64,000 nucleotides of DNA from Rostratula benghalensis (Eukaryota; Chordata; Aves; Charadriiformes; Rostratulidae): contig VXAI01000197.1 in the NCBI GenBank assembly GCA_013399305.1, positions 658,317 to 722,316 of the forward strand, given 5' to 3'. Under the pieces are notes generated by a model that ran no database searches, was not told where the DNA came from, and saw nothing but the letters and a program-made list of their open reading frames with translations. Numbering within the stretch: the first letter of the stretch is position 1; every line of letters begins with the position of its first letter. Below are positions 47,901-59,927 of the stretch, in pieces. Position numbers and translations under genes: made by a program.

Positions 47901-50900
47901 GTCTATCTAAATATGCTGCATACCTTTTAGTAGAGGCTCTTATCTGCTAGAGCCATTGTGTCCCACTATAATTTATTCTGTCTGTCCTCATTTAATGTTC
48001 AGAATACCAGCATGCCAATCAGATTTTCCCAGAGAGCTCTGTACTTTATAAAGTGTTGGGTTTAGCTGTATTGTATACAGGATGATCCCAGAGTCCTGTC
48101 AAGGACTTGTCCTTTATGAATATCCCACAGCCCAGCAACATATGGTCTTCTGAGAAAAAGTGTCATTTGTGATTTCCTTTGCCATATGGGGGGGAGAAGA
48201 GGGAAAATGCTATTAGCTGTCCATAAAGAAGAGGAAATTACACCAATTACAGTGGCTTCTGTATGACGAACTTTGAGGCAGTTTCAGGCACACAATTGGA
48301 TGCATACACTGCAGTGGATGGAAACAGGATCACACATCTCTCTCTGGAGCTCAGTCACTCCCTGATTCAGTCCAGGTTCACAACTGGGAAAAGCCTCAGG
48401 AATGAGCAGCTCTAATTGCATTATCCAGAGAGATTTTGGCCATGATGAGCAGAGACAACAATGAATGAGACCTTGATATAAACCCTTCGTCTCTTGTTGT
48501 TCTCTAGATACTTTTTAGAAAGTTTACCTCTTCTGAGTAGCTATAATTCAGCAGAATTATAGCTTTGTATAGGCTATATAGCTTTATGCAGTCACTTTTA
48601 GTGTTGGGGACCAAAGAAAAAGAAAGTAAGAATACTCAGAGCTTGAGAGCCTGAGAGAAAGAGCAATGTAAATAAAGCACATCCAATAAAAGACATGCTT
48701 GTGTTTGACTTAGATTCTGTTGCCACTTATGTTTAAAATAATCTGATTAGTTTGGATTATTCGGCACCTGGAACATTCTCCTTACTGCTTGCCAAAAATA
48801 AATTAAGCCTTATTCTTTGTGATATACTGGAAAGTGAAGCCATGGGTAAAACGACAGGAGAGTAGACTTTCAGATATACTCAGAATATTCCATGGTGGGT
48901 TTGTAAGCATTTCTAAGTACACCTGAAGGCTCTGAGAGACCAAGATTTCTGGCCCATGACCACAAGAGACTTCAGAAACTGTTTAGTAGAGGTGGGGGTG
49001 GAATGACAGCCGGAACAGGCCCCACAGGTGTGCTGAATGGTGAGGATGCCTGAACCCTTGGTGCATCCTTAGCAAGGGAAGAAACAAATTATTCTGTATT
49101 TTTGCCACTGATTAAGTTTGAAATTCTAAGTGAAGCAGAGTTCCTAGATGCTGTCTCCCTGCTCACAGATGTTTTTATGCATAGTTCTGTTCATATTTAC
49201 TGCTATGCCAACAAATGTGCATCAAATGCCTTTCCACTGCTGCTTTTTTCCTCAGAAACTCTGCCAAACCATAGGATTGATTGTTTTCCAGTGTTTACAG
49301 ACTGTTTGAGAATCTTTAAACTGTTGTTCCTGCAATAAGCACACAAAGGCAAAGGAAGGCATAAAAATTTCTTCCCTGCTTTGATGGCAAATGGTCTGTA
49401 CAACAAGGAACTATAAATTCTTTTATTCCTTCAAGATTTAGCAGCTGCCAAACTCATACTCTGGTAAACTCCAGTATTTCAACAATGCAGTGACTTAACT
49501 GTAAGGGATTTTGCCGATGAATGGGAGCGCTGCCCCATTAGTTCTGAAGCTGGCTTTTCCAAACCAGCTTGTACAGCCCGTCTAGTATCTGGCTGTAGAA
49601 ATTCTCCCAGCCCCAACTTGGACCCTGTCTTCTAGATGTAATGATCCTTCCCTGTATTCTCTTCCTTCTGTCATCAAGAACCGCTGTAATCCTTCAAAGT
49701 AAATATGGAGATGTTAATTAGTACTGATTAGATTAATGTACTAGTTAGAGTCACACAAAGGATTTGTCAGTAGAACCTGAGAAGGGAAGAGGGAAGGAAG
49801 CAAAAGAAGAAGAGAGAGTTTGTAGAAACCACTTCATAAGCACCAAGAACATCTCTGGTTGCTATTTCTGAGGTACAAAACCAAAGCAAAGACTTGCATT
49901 TATAGCCATAAGCCTGACTGAAACCAAGAAAGGTGCCAAATAGTTAGGACATTTTGGGGAGCTCTTTTACTAAGCGGTACTCTCCATGATACTGCTGTTT
50001 TTTCATGTGAGTTACTCAGCAGAGTGAGCAGAATGAACAAGTCACCGAGTGAAGAAGAGAGAAAATGTCCAAGAAGAGGGACACTAAAAAGCTGTTGCAT
50101 ACTGCCCAGTTGCAAAGATTCTTCTTCAGCAAAGAGCACACAAAGTTCAAGTGTTTCCCACCAAAAAACTGTATTGGTCTGGGTGGATATTAACAGGAAT
50201 AAGTGTAGAGTGGGGGGTGGAAGGAAGCAGAGCAGAGCCGCCATGGTACCTCACAAAAAGCAGTTTAAAGCTTATGCAGAGAAAAGGGGAGGCCTGTGTT
50301 GGCATGGATTTAACAAAGGCTGGTGAAATGGTATAAGCAGAGCAATAAGAAAATATTATCCCAACAATGCAACTACCACTACCACTAGTAAATGCTATAT
50401 AACAGATAATAATGAATAATCAGTCCCCATCATCTTAATTAAATATCATTGCCTTACTCTATGGCTGTAATGTAAATAGAGAAGTGCTAACCCAACTGAA
50501 ATTTGTGCTAATCGTAGCCTTCTTCTGTATAGGTTTGCTTGAATTTGCTTATTTTGGAAACAAAGCAAAGCTTTAACTTCATTTGTTAAAACTCTATAGG
50601 CAGCAGAGCTAGCCAGTATTTTACTCTGCCTCGTGACAGTAAAGTTTCCAGAATCAGCAGATTTACGGGTGCAGAAGTTTTAACTGTTGCTAATGTAAGG
50701 GTTATAAGTGATTTATGGGTTGTGAGATTAACCATGAAATAACTAGCTCTGACGAATGTCTCAACGTATTCCACTGGTGGATATTTACCATTTTACAGCA
50801 GCACATTTTTGTGAGATATCCTGAAGGTCCCCAACATTAAAATTAAGACAACTTAATTGGCTTCAGTCATCACAACAGAAGAGATCTAGACCAACAGTAT

Positions 50901-53065
50901 TAAATTTACATCAGCATGAGGCACCAAGACCACTTGCCTTTTTTTCTGGAAAGACACAGAACAAAAAATGTTGGTGTCACCTTTCTGACAAGATTTTTTA
51001 TTGGCAGAAATTGTGGGAGAATGGAGAGTGTGGCTACTAATTCACCTGCCTCAGAATTCATTTCTAAACTTTATTATTGTCTCCACTGAGACATTCAAAT
51101 TATTTTTGCTATAACATCATTCCAGTTATTTTTAGCTGTTCAGCAATTAGAATTTGTACAAAAATTCCAACTCTATGAAAGTTGTGCTCATTCTGAATGG
51201 GAACAAAATCAACTTTCTATAGTTTTTTAAAATACAAGTTTCTGAAGGAGATGCTGTTTCAGGAAATCTGAAATGCATTACTCTAAGATAATTAAATAGT
51301 AAAGAACTTTGAGTTTCAAACATGACGATTCATTTTGAAGGATCAAAATTAATCACACTGACAATGTTAGAATGCTTTCCAGTTCTTTTAATCAGAATTT
51401 CATGAAAAGCAATGCATTTTTTCAGATGGTTCAGTTTTTAATGAAGCTTCATTTCCCAAGAGAGAAACTTTCCTACAGTAAATTTCACACCTTTTAAATT
51501 TTATCTGTTGTTTTATATACTCCGTTCATCAGAAACTCAATTATACAAATACTGCAGACACTTGTACTACCAGTCCTGCCACTTTTTGTAGGTATGCATC
51601 TCTTACTCCATCTGCCAGTACAAAAGTGTATTACAACAGACATCTCAGCTCTATGTATATGGCATTCAATAGTTTGAAGATTGTCTAAGGGTTAAATATC
51701 GATACCAAACTATATCAGTAAATGCTGTAAATCTGCAGTACACACCAGCTATAAATCTAGGTTTCTATGTTTGAAGTGAGTGTTAGCTAAATGAGGCCCT
51801 TCTTTTTAAAGTGATTAGAGAGAAATGAGTAGATTAGGAAAAGAAGTTTATCTAAAAAAATTAGGAAGGAGTAATAGGGCTTGAAGTTGCAAAATACAAG
51901 ACACCAGCTCAATTAAGAGGAAAAAGCTTTCCATAGAACGGATGTACTTGGAGCATGGTGAAGAAATTAATTGGTTCTCTTTCTTTAGGGCAATAGGGAA
52001 TTAGAGAGAGGCTGGAGTCACAGACCTGTTATGTAATTTCCCTGTCTGCTTGTACAAATGAAGTGGATGGGGATTTGCTTTAGCTGGGCAGCCATTTTTC
52101 CAAAGGCAGGGTAAAAACCTAAGAAATAATCCTCAGCTGCAGGTAGAGGCAGGACACAGCAGGGCCAAAAGGAGTCAAAGCAAAAAAATTAGGGGTGGGA
52201 AACTCAGAGGTAACCCCTGACAAATACTTGCCAGGCTCAGTGTGGTAGATTTGGACCTAACATCTGTTCTGAAGGACTGGAAAAAAACAAGTGTAAACCA
52301 AATACCGACACGAGAATCAAGTCATATTTGCCAGAGATTATGGACATTTATTACTGAGCACACAAGTGGAAACCTGACCTTTGGCAAGAAGGTATGATTA
52401 GACAGAGCATGCACACTGCAGACAGAGCTGCTTTCCCACTGAAGGAGGTCACTAGAAGCAGCAGCAGCTGAAGACCACTGGGGTTATAAATTGGAGACTG
52501 ACACATTCCACACACGCCAACTGCATAGCAAATAATGCTCATTGTCCTTGGGACAGGGAGAGGGTGCATACCCTTTTTGGAGCTCTGGAACCTCATTGAG
52601 TTGGTGAGACATAAGATATGGCCACAGCCTCTCCAGCAATCCCAGGGTCTCAAACTTCTGCAAACACATCTTTGCTCTTACTTCAGATAGTCCAGAGTTA
52701 GCAAGGGAGCTATTCCCAGGCTCCCACAAAGAGTGGTGATGTTCTTTTCCTAAGGGCTGCTTTAGTGGCTTAAAAATGTCTCAGATATAATTTGCCTCCT
52801 TTTCAAGTGAGATCCATTTGATAAGTACATGCATTTAATGTTCAGCTGCCTGCATACTCCTCATGGTTGACAACATAAAGTAAGAAGGGATGATAAAACT
52901 TAGTTGTTAATTAAGGCTGTGCTGAGAATTAAGGACTCTGCCATAAATGGCCATTTCATTGCCATGTGCAAGAACCAGGGAGCACAGCACAGACCATTTT
53001 AGTGTGAGCTACAAAACATGAAATGGTAGTTCACATAACACATCCTCCAGCTGTTGTTAAATTCA
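44912..53065. other. Intergenic, no gene recognised
   Basis: No supported gene over about 8 kb. T19 at 46069-46087; two overlapping plus-strand open frames (156 and 136 codons) at 46348-46982 with no recognisable domain; an 11-bp perfect hairpin at 48539-48564. The rest is featureless AT-rich DNA. Confidence 0.5.
48539..48564. repeat. Perfect 11-bp inverted repeat with 4-nt loop
   Basis: AGCTATAATTC (48539-48549), loop AGCA, GAATTATAGCT (48554-48564). Exact complementarity. Confidence 0.9.
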
Positions 53066-53130
53066 GAGAATCATAGAATGGTTAGAGTTGGAAAGGACCT
53101 TAAAGATCATCAAGTTCCAACCCCTTTTTC
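53066..53130 (-). mobile_element. Very short CR1 3'-end fragment
   Basis: The plus strand reads 'agaatcatagaatggttaga', then 'gttggaaaggaccttaaaga' and 'tcatcaagttccaacccctt', closely matching the first 65 bp of the copy at 19268. Well preserved, strongly 5'-truncated. Confidence 0.9.
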
Positions 53131-53786
53131 CCCCTAAATTCCATGTAGGTGCCTGTCGCCTCCCAAGCATACTCCTGTTTTCTACATATGCCCGCTGAGT
53201 GCATAGGAAGGATGGTCAGGACCAGGATAGTCCGTACAAAGCTTTGCACAGTGTGAAGCAAGTAGGTTAGTGGGAAGGAAGCTGGCATGGGATAACATGA
53301 CTGCAGAAGCAGCTGAACAGGCCCCTCTGGTCCAGGGCCCAGGAACTATGAGAATCTTGTCTATTACAGATAAAAAGAGACATCAGCTGGGATCCTGCAA
53401 GTATTTTAAAAAAAAATAAAAATAAAAGAGAAAAAATACAGCCACCATACATCTCCATAAACTTTCTCATCCATAGAAGGATTTCAGACATTATGTCCCT
53501 CATAAACTTTCTCATCCATAGAAGGATTTCAGACATTATGTCCCTTCTCAGTCAAGAAACTGGAATTGTCTGAGAGTATTCACATTGACAAATCAGGTTC
53601 TGAGTAAAGACAGATGGGCAAAATATTAAATCTGGAGCCTTTGTCATTTTTTGTGCATTGTATCCACCACAGAATTTTTCTTATACTCAGCAGAAATAAA
53701 GCTCCCTCCTTGTAATCTTTTCAGATAATTCGGTCACTTTCCACCTTGAGAAACAAAATCAGGAGCCAACAGCTTTGAGTTATTAT
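53131..53786. other. Intergenic between two CR1 fragments
   Basis: Holds the 45-bp tandem duplication at 53456-53545 and an A-rich run near 53407-53436. No gene. Confidence 0.6.
53456..53545. repeat. Perfect 45-bp tandem duplication
   Basis: The unit starting 'cataaactttctcatccata' and ending 'attatgtccct' occupies 53456-53500 and again, without a mismatch, 53501-53545. Perfect identity implies a recent duplication or an assembly artefact. Confidence 0.95.
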
Positions 53787-53889
53787 AGAATCATAGAATT
53801 ATCTAGGTTGGAAGGGACGTTTAAGATAATCTCATCCAACCATCAACCTAACTGATAAAAACCATCACTAAACCATGTCTCTGAAGATG
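53787..53889 (-). mobile_element. CR1 3'-end fragment, about 100 bp
   Basis: The plus strand reads 'agaatcatagaattatctag', then 'gttggaagggacgtttaaga', 'ccaaccatcaac' and 'cactaaaccatgtc'. It shares its CCATCAAC/ACTAAACCATG features with the copy at 6529, so it is probably the same subfamily. Confidence 0.85.
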
Positions 53890-55679
53890 ACAATCATTAA
53901 AAGGGTCAGGTTAAATGCATAGTGCTACTAAGGAGAGAGGGGCATACAACAGAGTGTGCCAGCTTCTGCAAACAGTGCATATCCTTGTCTTCATACGGCC
54001 ACCCGGGAGAGTGCTCTCTGTAAGCACTTTCCTTTCTCTAATTTGTGGTTTGCAGCCCACTAGCAGTTATCTTAGGTCATCATCCTGTTAACTGCTTTCC
54101 TCGTTTAATCAAATAGACCACAAATAATACCAAGGCTTGTTAGTATTATTAACTCCCAAATTCCTATTTGCGAGGAAGGCTCAGTGTGGGCCATGTTCTT
54201 TGTGCAGGTAGAGTCTGTACACGTATGCATTTTATTTCCCCTGCTCTCATTTAACCTGTTCATATCCTTTCATTAGCAGAAATTTAAATGCAAAATGGAG
54301 GGAAATAAAAGAATATAAGAGGGGAACTAGATATGACTCTTTCCATGCACCACAGCTTTCTAAAGACTAAGCAAAATTTCTGAATGTCATGCAGTAATAG
54401 GAAACTAGCCTGGCACAGCTTTAAATCTCTTGTTTTAATGACTTAGTAGGTAAAAGTCAGAATTGCTAAAGGGTTCAGTTTCAGAAAGTTACTGGGAATG
54501 ACAAAGCCAATGAAACAAATACATTATGTTGCTCCAACCACCTTCATGATGTTTCATCAAATAACAATTCTGATTTTTATTTAAATATAAAAAGCTCAAA
54601 ATGGGTTAAAAAGAATAGAGGTACTATGTTTATACTTCAAAATATAAATCAGAGGTTTATAAACTCTGTTTTCTCTAAAGATAACATAAATTTCTGGTTC
54701 CTTTTATGTTTTAAGGGAGAGTGATTTGTCAATGTCATTTTAATATCTTACAAGTTTTGTCAAATGCATTATTTATTTTCAATCACGTTTGATGATGTAC
54801 TTGTTTAGTTCTGAGAAAACACTTTAATGTGGAAAGTTGGAAAGAGTATTCAAATATTATTATTCTTTTCAACCAGCTCTGGTTGAGAGCCAGAGGAAGG
54901 CATATTTGCTGAAAATACACCATTCTAGCACTGTAATTAGGAGAGGCTGGAGAAAATTCCCTAAAGCTTGTGACTAGACAATATTAGGCTGCAGTGTAAC
55001 AAAAACGGAAACATCTAAATTAAAGGAGGAGCACTTCTCTTGTGGCAGATTAAAATTCACTTCAGAGACCAGAGTGTGCCTGCAGCCTGGGTCATTTTGC
55101 TCAAAAAGTGAAAACAGTATGGCTTTCATATGCTTTTTACAACAAAATTACAATGGATGAGAAGAGAAAAATTACAGATCTCTGAGAGTTAAGACAAGAG
55201 TAGAGTATTTACAATAAAAATCCAAGATCCACATGCTATTCAGAGACTCAACAGGGGGGCCGGTTGGAAGAAGAGCATTTGCCTCTGTGGCTGGAGGACA
55301 GCTGGTGGCCATATTCCACCAGCCCAGTCCCACCAGATACTTCTAGACCCTTGGCATGTGTTTCTGTTCTGACTTCTCAAGTGCAGTCTGTGACAGATGT
55401 GAGTGCAGCATTTCTTGTGGCTGTAGCCTAAGATGTACCTGATCAGTAGATTAATGGAGTTCATCAAGCCCAGCTGTTAATCTCCCCCTTTTCAGGAACA
55501 TGGTATGTATATTTATTTATACTCACATTGGTACTCATGGTTGTAAAAGCAAATGTGAGGGGAACAAAAGGAAGCCATTAAAGTGGAAATAAAAATGAGA
55601 TTTGTGGGAACTCTGATTTTTAGTTAGAAGCACTGCACATCTATTACAACTTTAGCTCACAGAGGTTAATAGAAAATGA
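53890..55679. other. Intergenic, no gene recognised
   Basis: AT-rich DNA with no exon-like or repeat signal that I can support. Confidence 0.5.
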
Positions 55680-55950
55680 GATCAAAGGCAGCATGTGTTT
55701 ACCAATGGTAGATTATGCCAGATTAAGCTTCTTTGATGTGCTAATATATCTGAACAGGAAATGCAGATCTCATCTATCTGAACTTGAGGAAAACATTTAA
55801 TATGCTGCCACTTGGGACTATATTTGTTAGATAAATGAAACAGGAACTCAGAGCTGTAAACTGTATGAGTTTTGGAACAGGGCAGATGACAAAATGATTC
55901 TGTTGAAAGGAAAATGTCAATGCTTGAAGAAGTTTAGTATTAGAGATCCT
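55680..55950 (+). mobile_element. Ancient, decayed CR1-like reverse-transcriptase fragment
   Basis: Conceptual translation with frame jumps gives 'HVFTNGRLCQIKLL' and 'ADLIYLNLRKTFNMLP', which align with the CR1 RT segment seen as VDIVHLDFSKAFDTV in the copy at 7512-7751. Stops and frameshifts are frequent. Plus orientation. The exact family is uncertain. Confidence 0.5.
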
Positions 55951-58913
55951 TGAGGATTTGTGGTGAGTTCAATCTTCTATAGCAGTACTTATGTGGTTCC
56001 TCCTCCCCTAACCCTATAGGTTCCTGAGGGATTTTTAACCAGATGCTCCAGGGCTGCTCAGCACACAAATGCAATGCTGCCCTGGGCCCTTGGCTATGTC
56101 ACTCAGCTGGTGGGAGCCTGTGTTGCAAGCCCCATTCCTGCCTCCTTGGGAAATCCTCACTTGTGCTGCAAATGTTTGCTCCAGGGAAGGCTTCCATACT
56201 CTGCAAGTGCAGGGGTGGGAATGTTTCCCACTTTCCTCAGGCACGGTCACTTTCAAAGCCATACAAATGTCACAAAACCTTCTGGACTCAAGTCAGTTGA
56301 TTGCACTGCCATATCATCTTTCAACTGGTAAAGAAAATAGGTTCCTGTGTTGGTTGCAAGCAAATAATGAATACAGAGTTGTCATTCTTAATCATAAATT
56401 TTTATTTTTTAAAATTTTTAATTACAATTGCAGACGTGACAAAGCAGAAGACTGCAATATCATTCAGGAGGAATTAGAGGACCTTAGAGCATGGAGGCAC
56501 AGCAGTGCAATGAGCTTCCATAAAATCTATTGTAAGGCCATGCCCTTTGGACTTACTATAAGGTTTGTCTTACAGACGAGTTCATCATCTGGGGAGACGA
56601 TGGACCAAGGATGCATTTTCAAAGAAGTAAAGATACATAGAAAGTATTGTTTGAGCTAACTCTAGCAAAGGAACATGTAACAACATTTCACTTGTGAGCT
56701 GCTTCTGGAAGATGGCCTGAAATACTTGTTCCTTGCTTTGAAAAAGAGAAGCAAATGTGAACCAGTGCAGAGAACGCAGACATGATAAGGGAACTGACAG
56801 CTTCTTTTAATAAGAGGAGAGTTAGAGTTTAGTTTAGTTTAGCTCAGTTTAGTTTAGTTTAGCTAGTCTAGCAAAACCAAGGCTAAATGAGGAAGTACTT
56901 TTTTTCTGTAGAGCCATCAAGACCAAACTTCAAGGAAGGAAAAAGACTTTTTAGCTGACACAAGAATACATGGGAAGAAACTGACCATGAATATGTTTAA
57001 TCTGGAAAACAGGTAAAGATTTTTAACTATCAGGGAGAAGGTTGGCTCCAAGTAGCGGCAAATAAAAGCATATGCAATTTTAGGACATCACCTAATCAGC
57101 ATATGGAAAGGCCACCTTGAACATTGCCATCCTATAGCAGAACAAAAAGCAGCTGTGAGGCATCTCTGATTTGCAGCTGGACATACAGAATCATACTAAT
57201 CTTCTGGTTCATTTCCAAGCTGCACAACATGGCAAGCTTTGTGCAGACCACAAGATGGCACAGCTGTAGTAGCTATATAGAACTGGGTAAGGCATCAGGC
57301 ATGAACTGATTAAAAATAAAAATTAATTTAGCATTTAATATCAGTTTGAGATGGGGGGAAGGGTAAGCAAAAATTATCCTGTTCTGGTGAAAAAGCTCTC
57401 ACTTCTATTTGAAAGACGGTGTTTTCTGAGCCTATACACAATAGACAATACTGAAATATTTTATTTTCAATAATCAACAGTCTATATATATACAAAATCA
57501 TTTGAAAGCAGAAAGGACTTTCGAGCAAGGAAACCAGTTTTGTCTGAGATGTAATAATAGAATCCTGTGACACTAGATTATTTTCAGTCAAATGTTACAA
57601 TGCTTATGGAATAGGTTTTTAGTGTTTCTGTTTTTTTAAGCTGGACAATTGTTTGTACCAACAAACTCTCTTTATCAGGCAGATAATTCCATTTGCAACC
57701 ACTTTCAATTTTTGAATAGCAAAAGAGTTTGTGAAAAATCCCTAATAAGATGTTAGATACAAATGACCTTTTGAAAATAGTCTTTTTATGGTACAATCCA
57801 CAAGGTAATGAATGCAATCTATAAGACAACAATGTTTCTAATAGGGATTTATGGGATTCAGATTCACTGCTAGGAATGACCCAGAAAATAATATGGAAAT
57901 TTAACCCAATTATTACACTGGCAACATATCACAAGGAACTGTACAATATAGTTTTATTGCCTCCAGGATATTTGTTTTTATTATCCCCTAACTATTGAGG
58001 AACTGTCAGAGATAAAAAGAAGCAGACATATACTGAGGACTATGCAAGGAGGTGCAATTTCATTATATTGGTTGTGAGGTTTTTTTAACAAAAATTATGT
58101 GATTTTTGTCATTCACCAGTGAGTTTTGCCATTTGTTCTGCAGCTGTTCAGCATGTAGCAAGACAGGTTGGTGATCTGTGATTAAGTTTTCTATGAGTAT
58201 CTGCAAGAAAATTACTAACTTTCCATCTGCCGCATTCATCAATAATTTTCACAGATGCCAGAAATTTGAAGCAGTCACGTTGTGGCAGAATCTAAACTCC
58301 TCTAAATATGTCCATCAGAAATATCTATATGTAGTCATCTAATCAATATCCAAAAGGAAGGAAAATAGTAATTGTATTAGTCAAGTCCTTCTGGAGAAAA
58401 TCAGAATTCCTGATTAGCATCTGAATGAAAAACTGGCCTTTCCGAAGTTCGTACATTTCATCCTAGCAAAGTCTTCTCTGACTTGGAGAGTGAGGAGATT
58501 CACAAAAGCCCGCATTTTTTAAATTATATTTGAAAATTAATTAGCAAGTTTTTCATTTGGGTTGACAGTCTTCCTTATTTTAACTGGGAAATGCCTGTGA
58601 CTGTTCTTGCTATGCCTGGTATAATATTTATAAGGAATGTCTTAGTAAAAATTTAAGTCGCTGACATTTGCTAATATTCAACCTGAGGGATTTGAACACA
58701 CAATGTTCTCCCCCCTCTAATTCATCCCATACTGCTGTTATTATTATCCACTGCAGTACTGTGTCTACTTCAGGGCTCAATCCTCCAAATGCAGAATGCA
58801 GTTCCAGGAAGCCTGCAATGATGGGGGCAAGGGGGAGGGGGTGAGTCTTCAGATTAAAATCATTCCTGGGGAAAGAGCACACACTCAGCTCTGTAGGAAA
58901 AAATAGGGAAAAT
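55951..58913. other. Intergenic, no gene recognised
   Basis: An overlapping set of open frames at 56043-56659 shows no domain. The TTTAG-type repeat at 56827-56866 is the only structured element. Confidence 0.5.
56827..56866 (+). repeat. (GTTTA)-type pentanucleotide repeat with a 20-bp higher-order unit
   Basis: Two adjacent 20-bp blocks (56827-56846, 56847-56866), each three GTTTA units plus a variant GCT-containing end, differ only in the last two bases. Confidence 0.9.
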
Positions 58914-59055
58914 GAAAAGAGGAAAAGGAAAAGGAAAAGGAAAAGGAAAAGGAAAAGGAAAAGGAAAAGGAAAAGGAAAAGGAAAAGGAAAAGGAAAAGG
59001 AAAAGGAAAAGGAAAAGGAAAAGGAAAAGGAAAAGGAAAAGGAGGAGAGAAGAAA
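58914..59055 (+). repeat. Pure (GGAAAA)20 array inside a 142-bp polypurine tract
   Basis: Twenty perfect GGAAAA units fill 58921-59040. The plus strand has no pyrimidine from 58914 to 59055. The open frames through it (Gly-Lys repeats on plus, Pro-Phe repeats on minus) only reflect the repeat. Confidence 0.98.
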
Positions 59056-59589
59056 TGGTGCTTGATTCCTACAGCTCTCATGCTAACTGAAATGAAAAGA
59101 GTCAACTTCTTATCTCACACTATTAGATCCCCTACTCATGCCAGCAGCATTGGTTCAGGGGACTCTCCAGAGCTCAACAGACTGACACCAAAAAATATGA
59201 GTATTCTTTTTTCATATTAATATAACTCAGCACAAAAACAGACAAAAGAGGTATAAACTGTCTATTTATTTATTTAACTGAGTGTTTTAAAATGTCACAG
59301 AGATCATAAGTATCCCATGTAGAAAACTCAGTCTTGCAGTTCTCATTAATTTTAATGTGATATGTACAATCACTTCCTGAATGCTAAAAATGCCTTTCAC
59401 AGTGAAACACATACAATGCCCCTATTGTTTTATTGCATCCTTTGATGATTAAGTTTGTGTATTTTGGCCTTTGTAGAGAATACACATCCTAAAATCTTGT
59501 TTACAGCTCCCTGACAGTATTGCAGCGAGTGAGTGCTTTTTGAGATCATATGCCTATCTGTAGAATTTTGTTTTTCTGCCCCTATGTAG
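59056..59589. other. Intergenic, no gene recognised
   Basis: AT-rich; nothing supported. Confidence 0.5.
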
Positions 59590-59671
59590 ATATTTATATA
59601 CGCTGAGGAGGTCCCCTCTGAACCTTCTCTTCTCTAGTCTGAACAGTCACAGCTCTCTTAGCCTTTCCATG
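59590..59671 (-). mobile_element. CR1 3'-region fragment
   Basis: The plus strand reads 'gaggaggtcccctctgaacc', then 'ttctcttctctagtctgaac' and 'agtcacagctctcttagcct', a well-known CR1 3'-region segment in reverse orientation. It stops abruptly where a plus-oriented fragment begins. Confidence 0.75.
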
Positions 59672-59830
59672 CCACCAGCAACTAGTGGAGCATCGCAGGG
59701 GCTGGTAATGGGAGTAGTACTATATAACATCTTCATTAATAAAAAGGATGATGGGACAGGGTGCACCCTTAGCAAGTTCACAGATAGTTCATGGTTCCAG
59801 GTGCTCCTAGGCACACCAGTGCTATTGAAT
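59672..59830 (+). mobile_element. CR1 reverse-transcriptase palm fragment, decayed
   Basis: Translates as GASQGLVMGVVLYNIFINKK, then DDGTGCTLSKFTDSS, matching [19 protein letters not shown] and SKFADDTKL in the copy at 8837-9859. The catalytic FADD has become FTDS, so the copy is dead. Head-to-head with the fragment on its left. Confidence 0.75.
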
Positions 59831-59927
59831 TATTTGTCTAGTACCCTACAGAAAGTCTGCAATAGGGACAGGAATTGAACCTAGCTGTCTTGGGGCTTGG
59901 TGTCCTAGCTATCTTGGGGTTCAGACT

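Noticed and set aside
58860..59220. Gly-Lys and Pro-Phe repeat proteins
   Set aside because: Only translations of the GGAAAA array.
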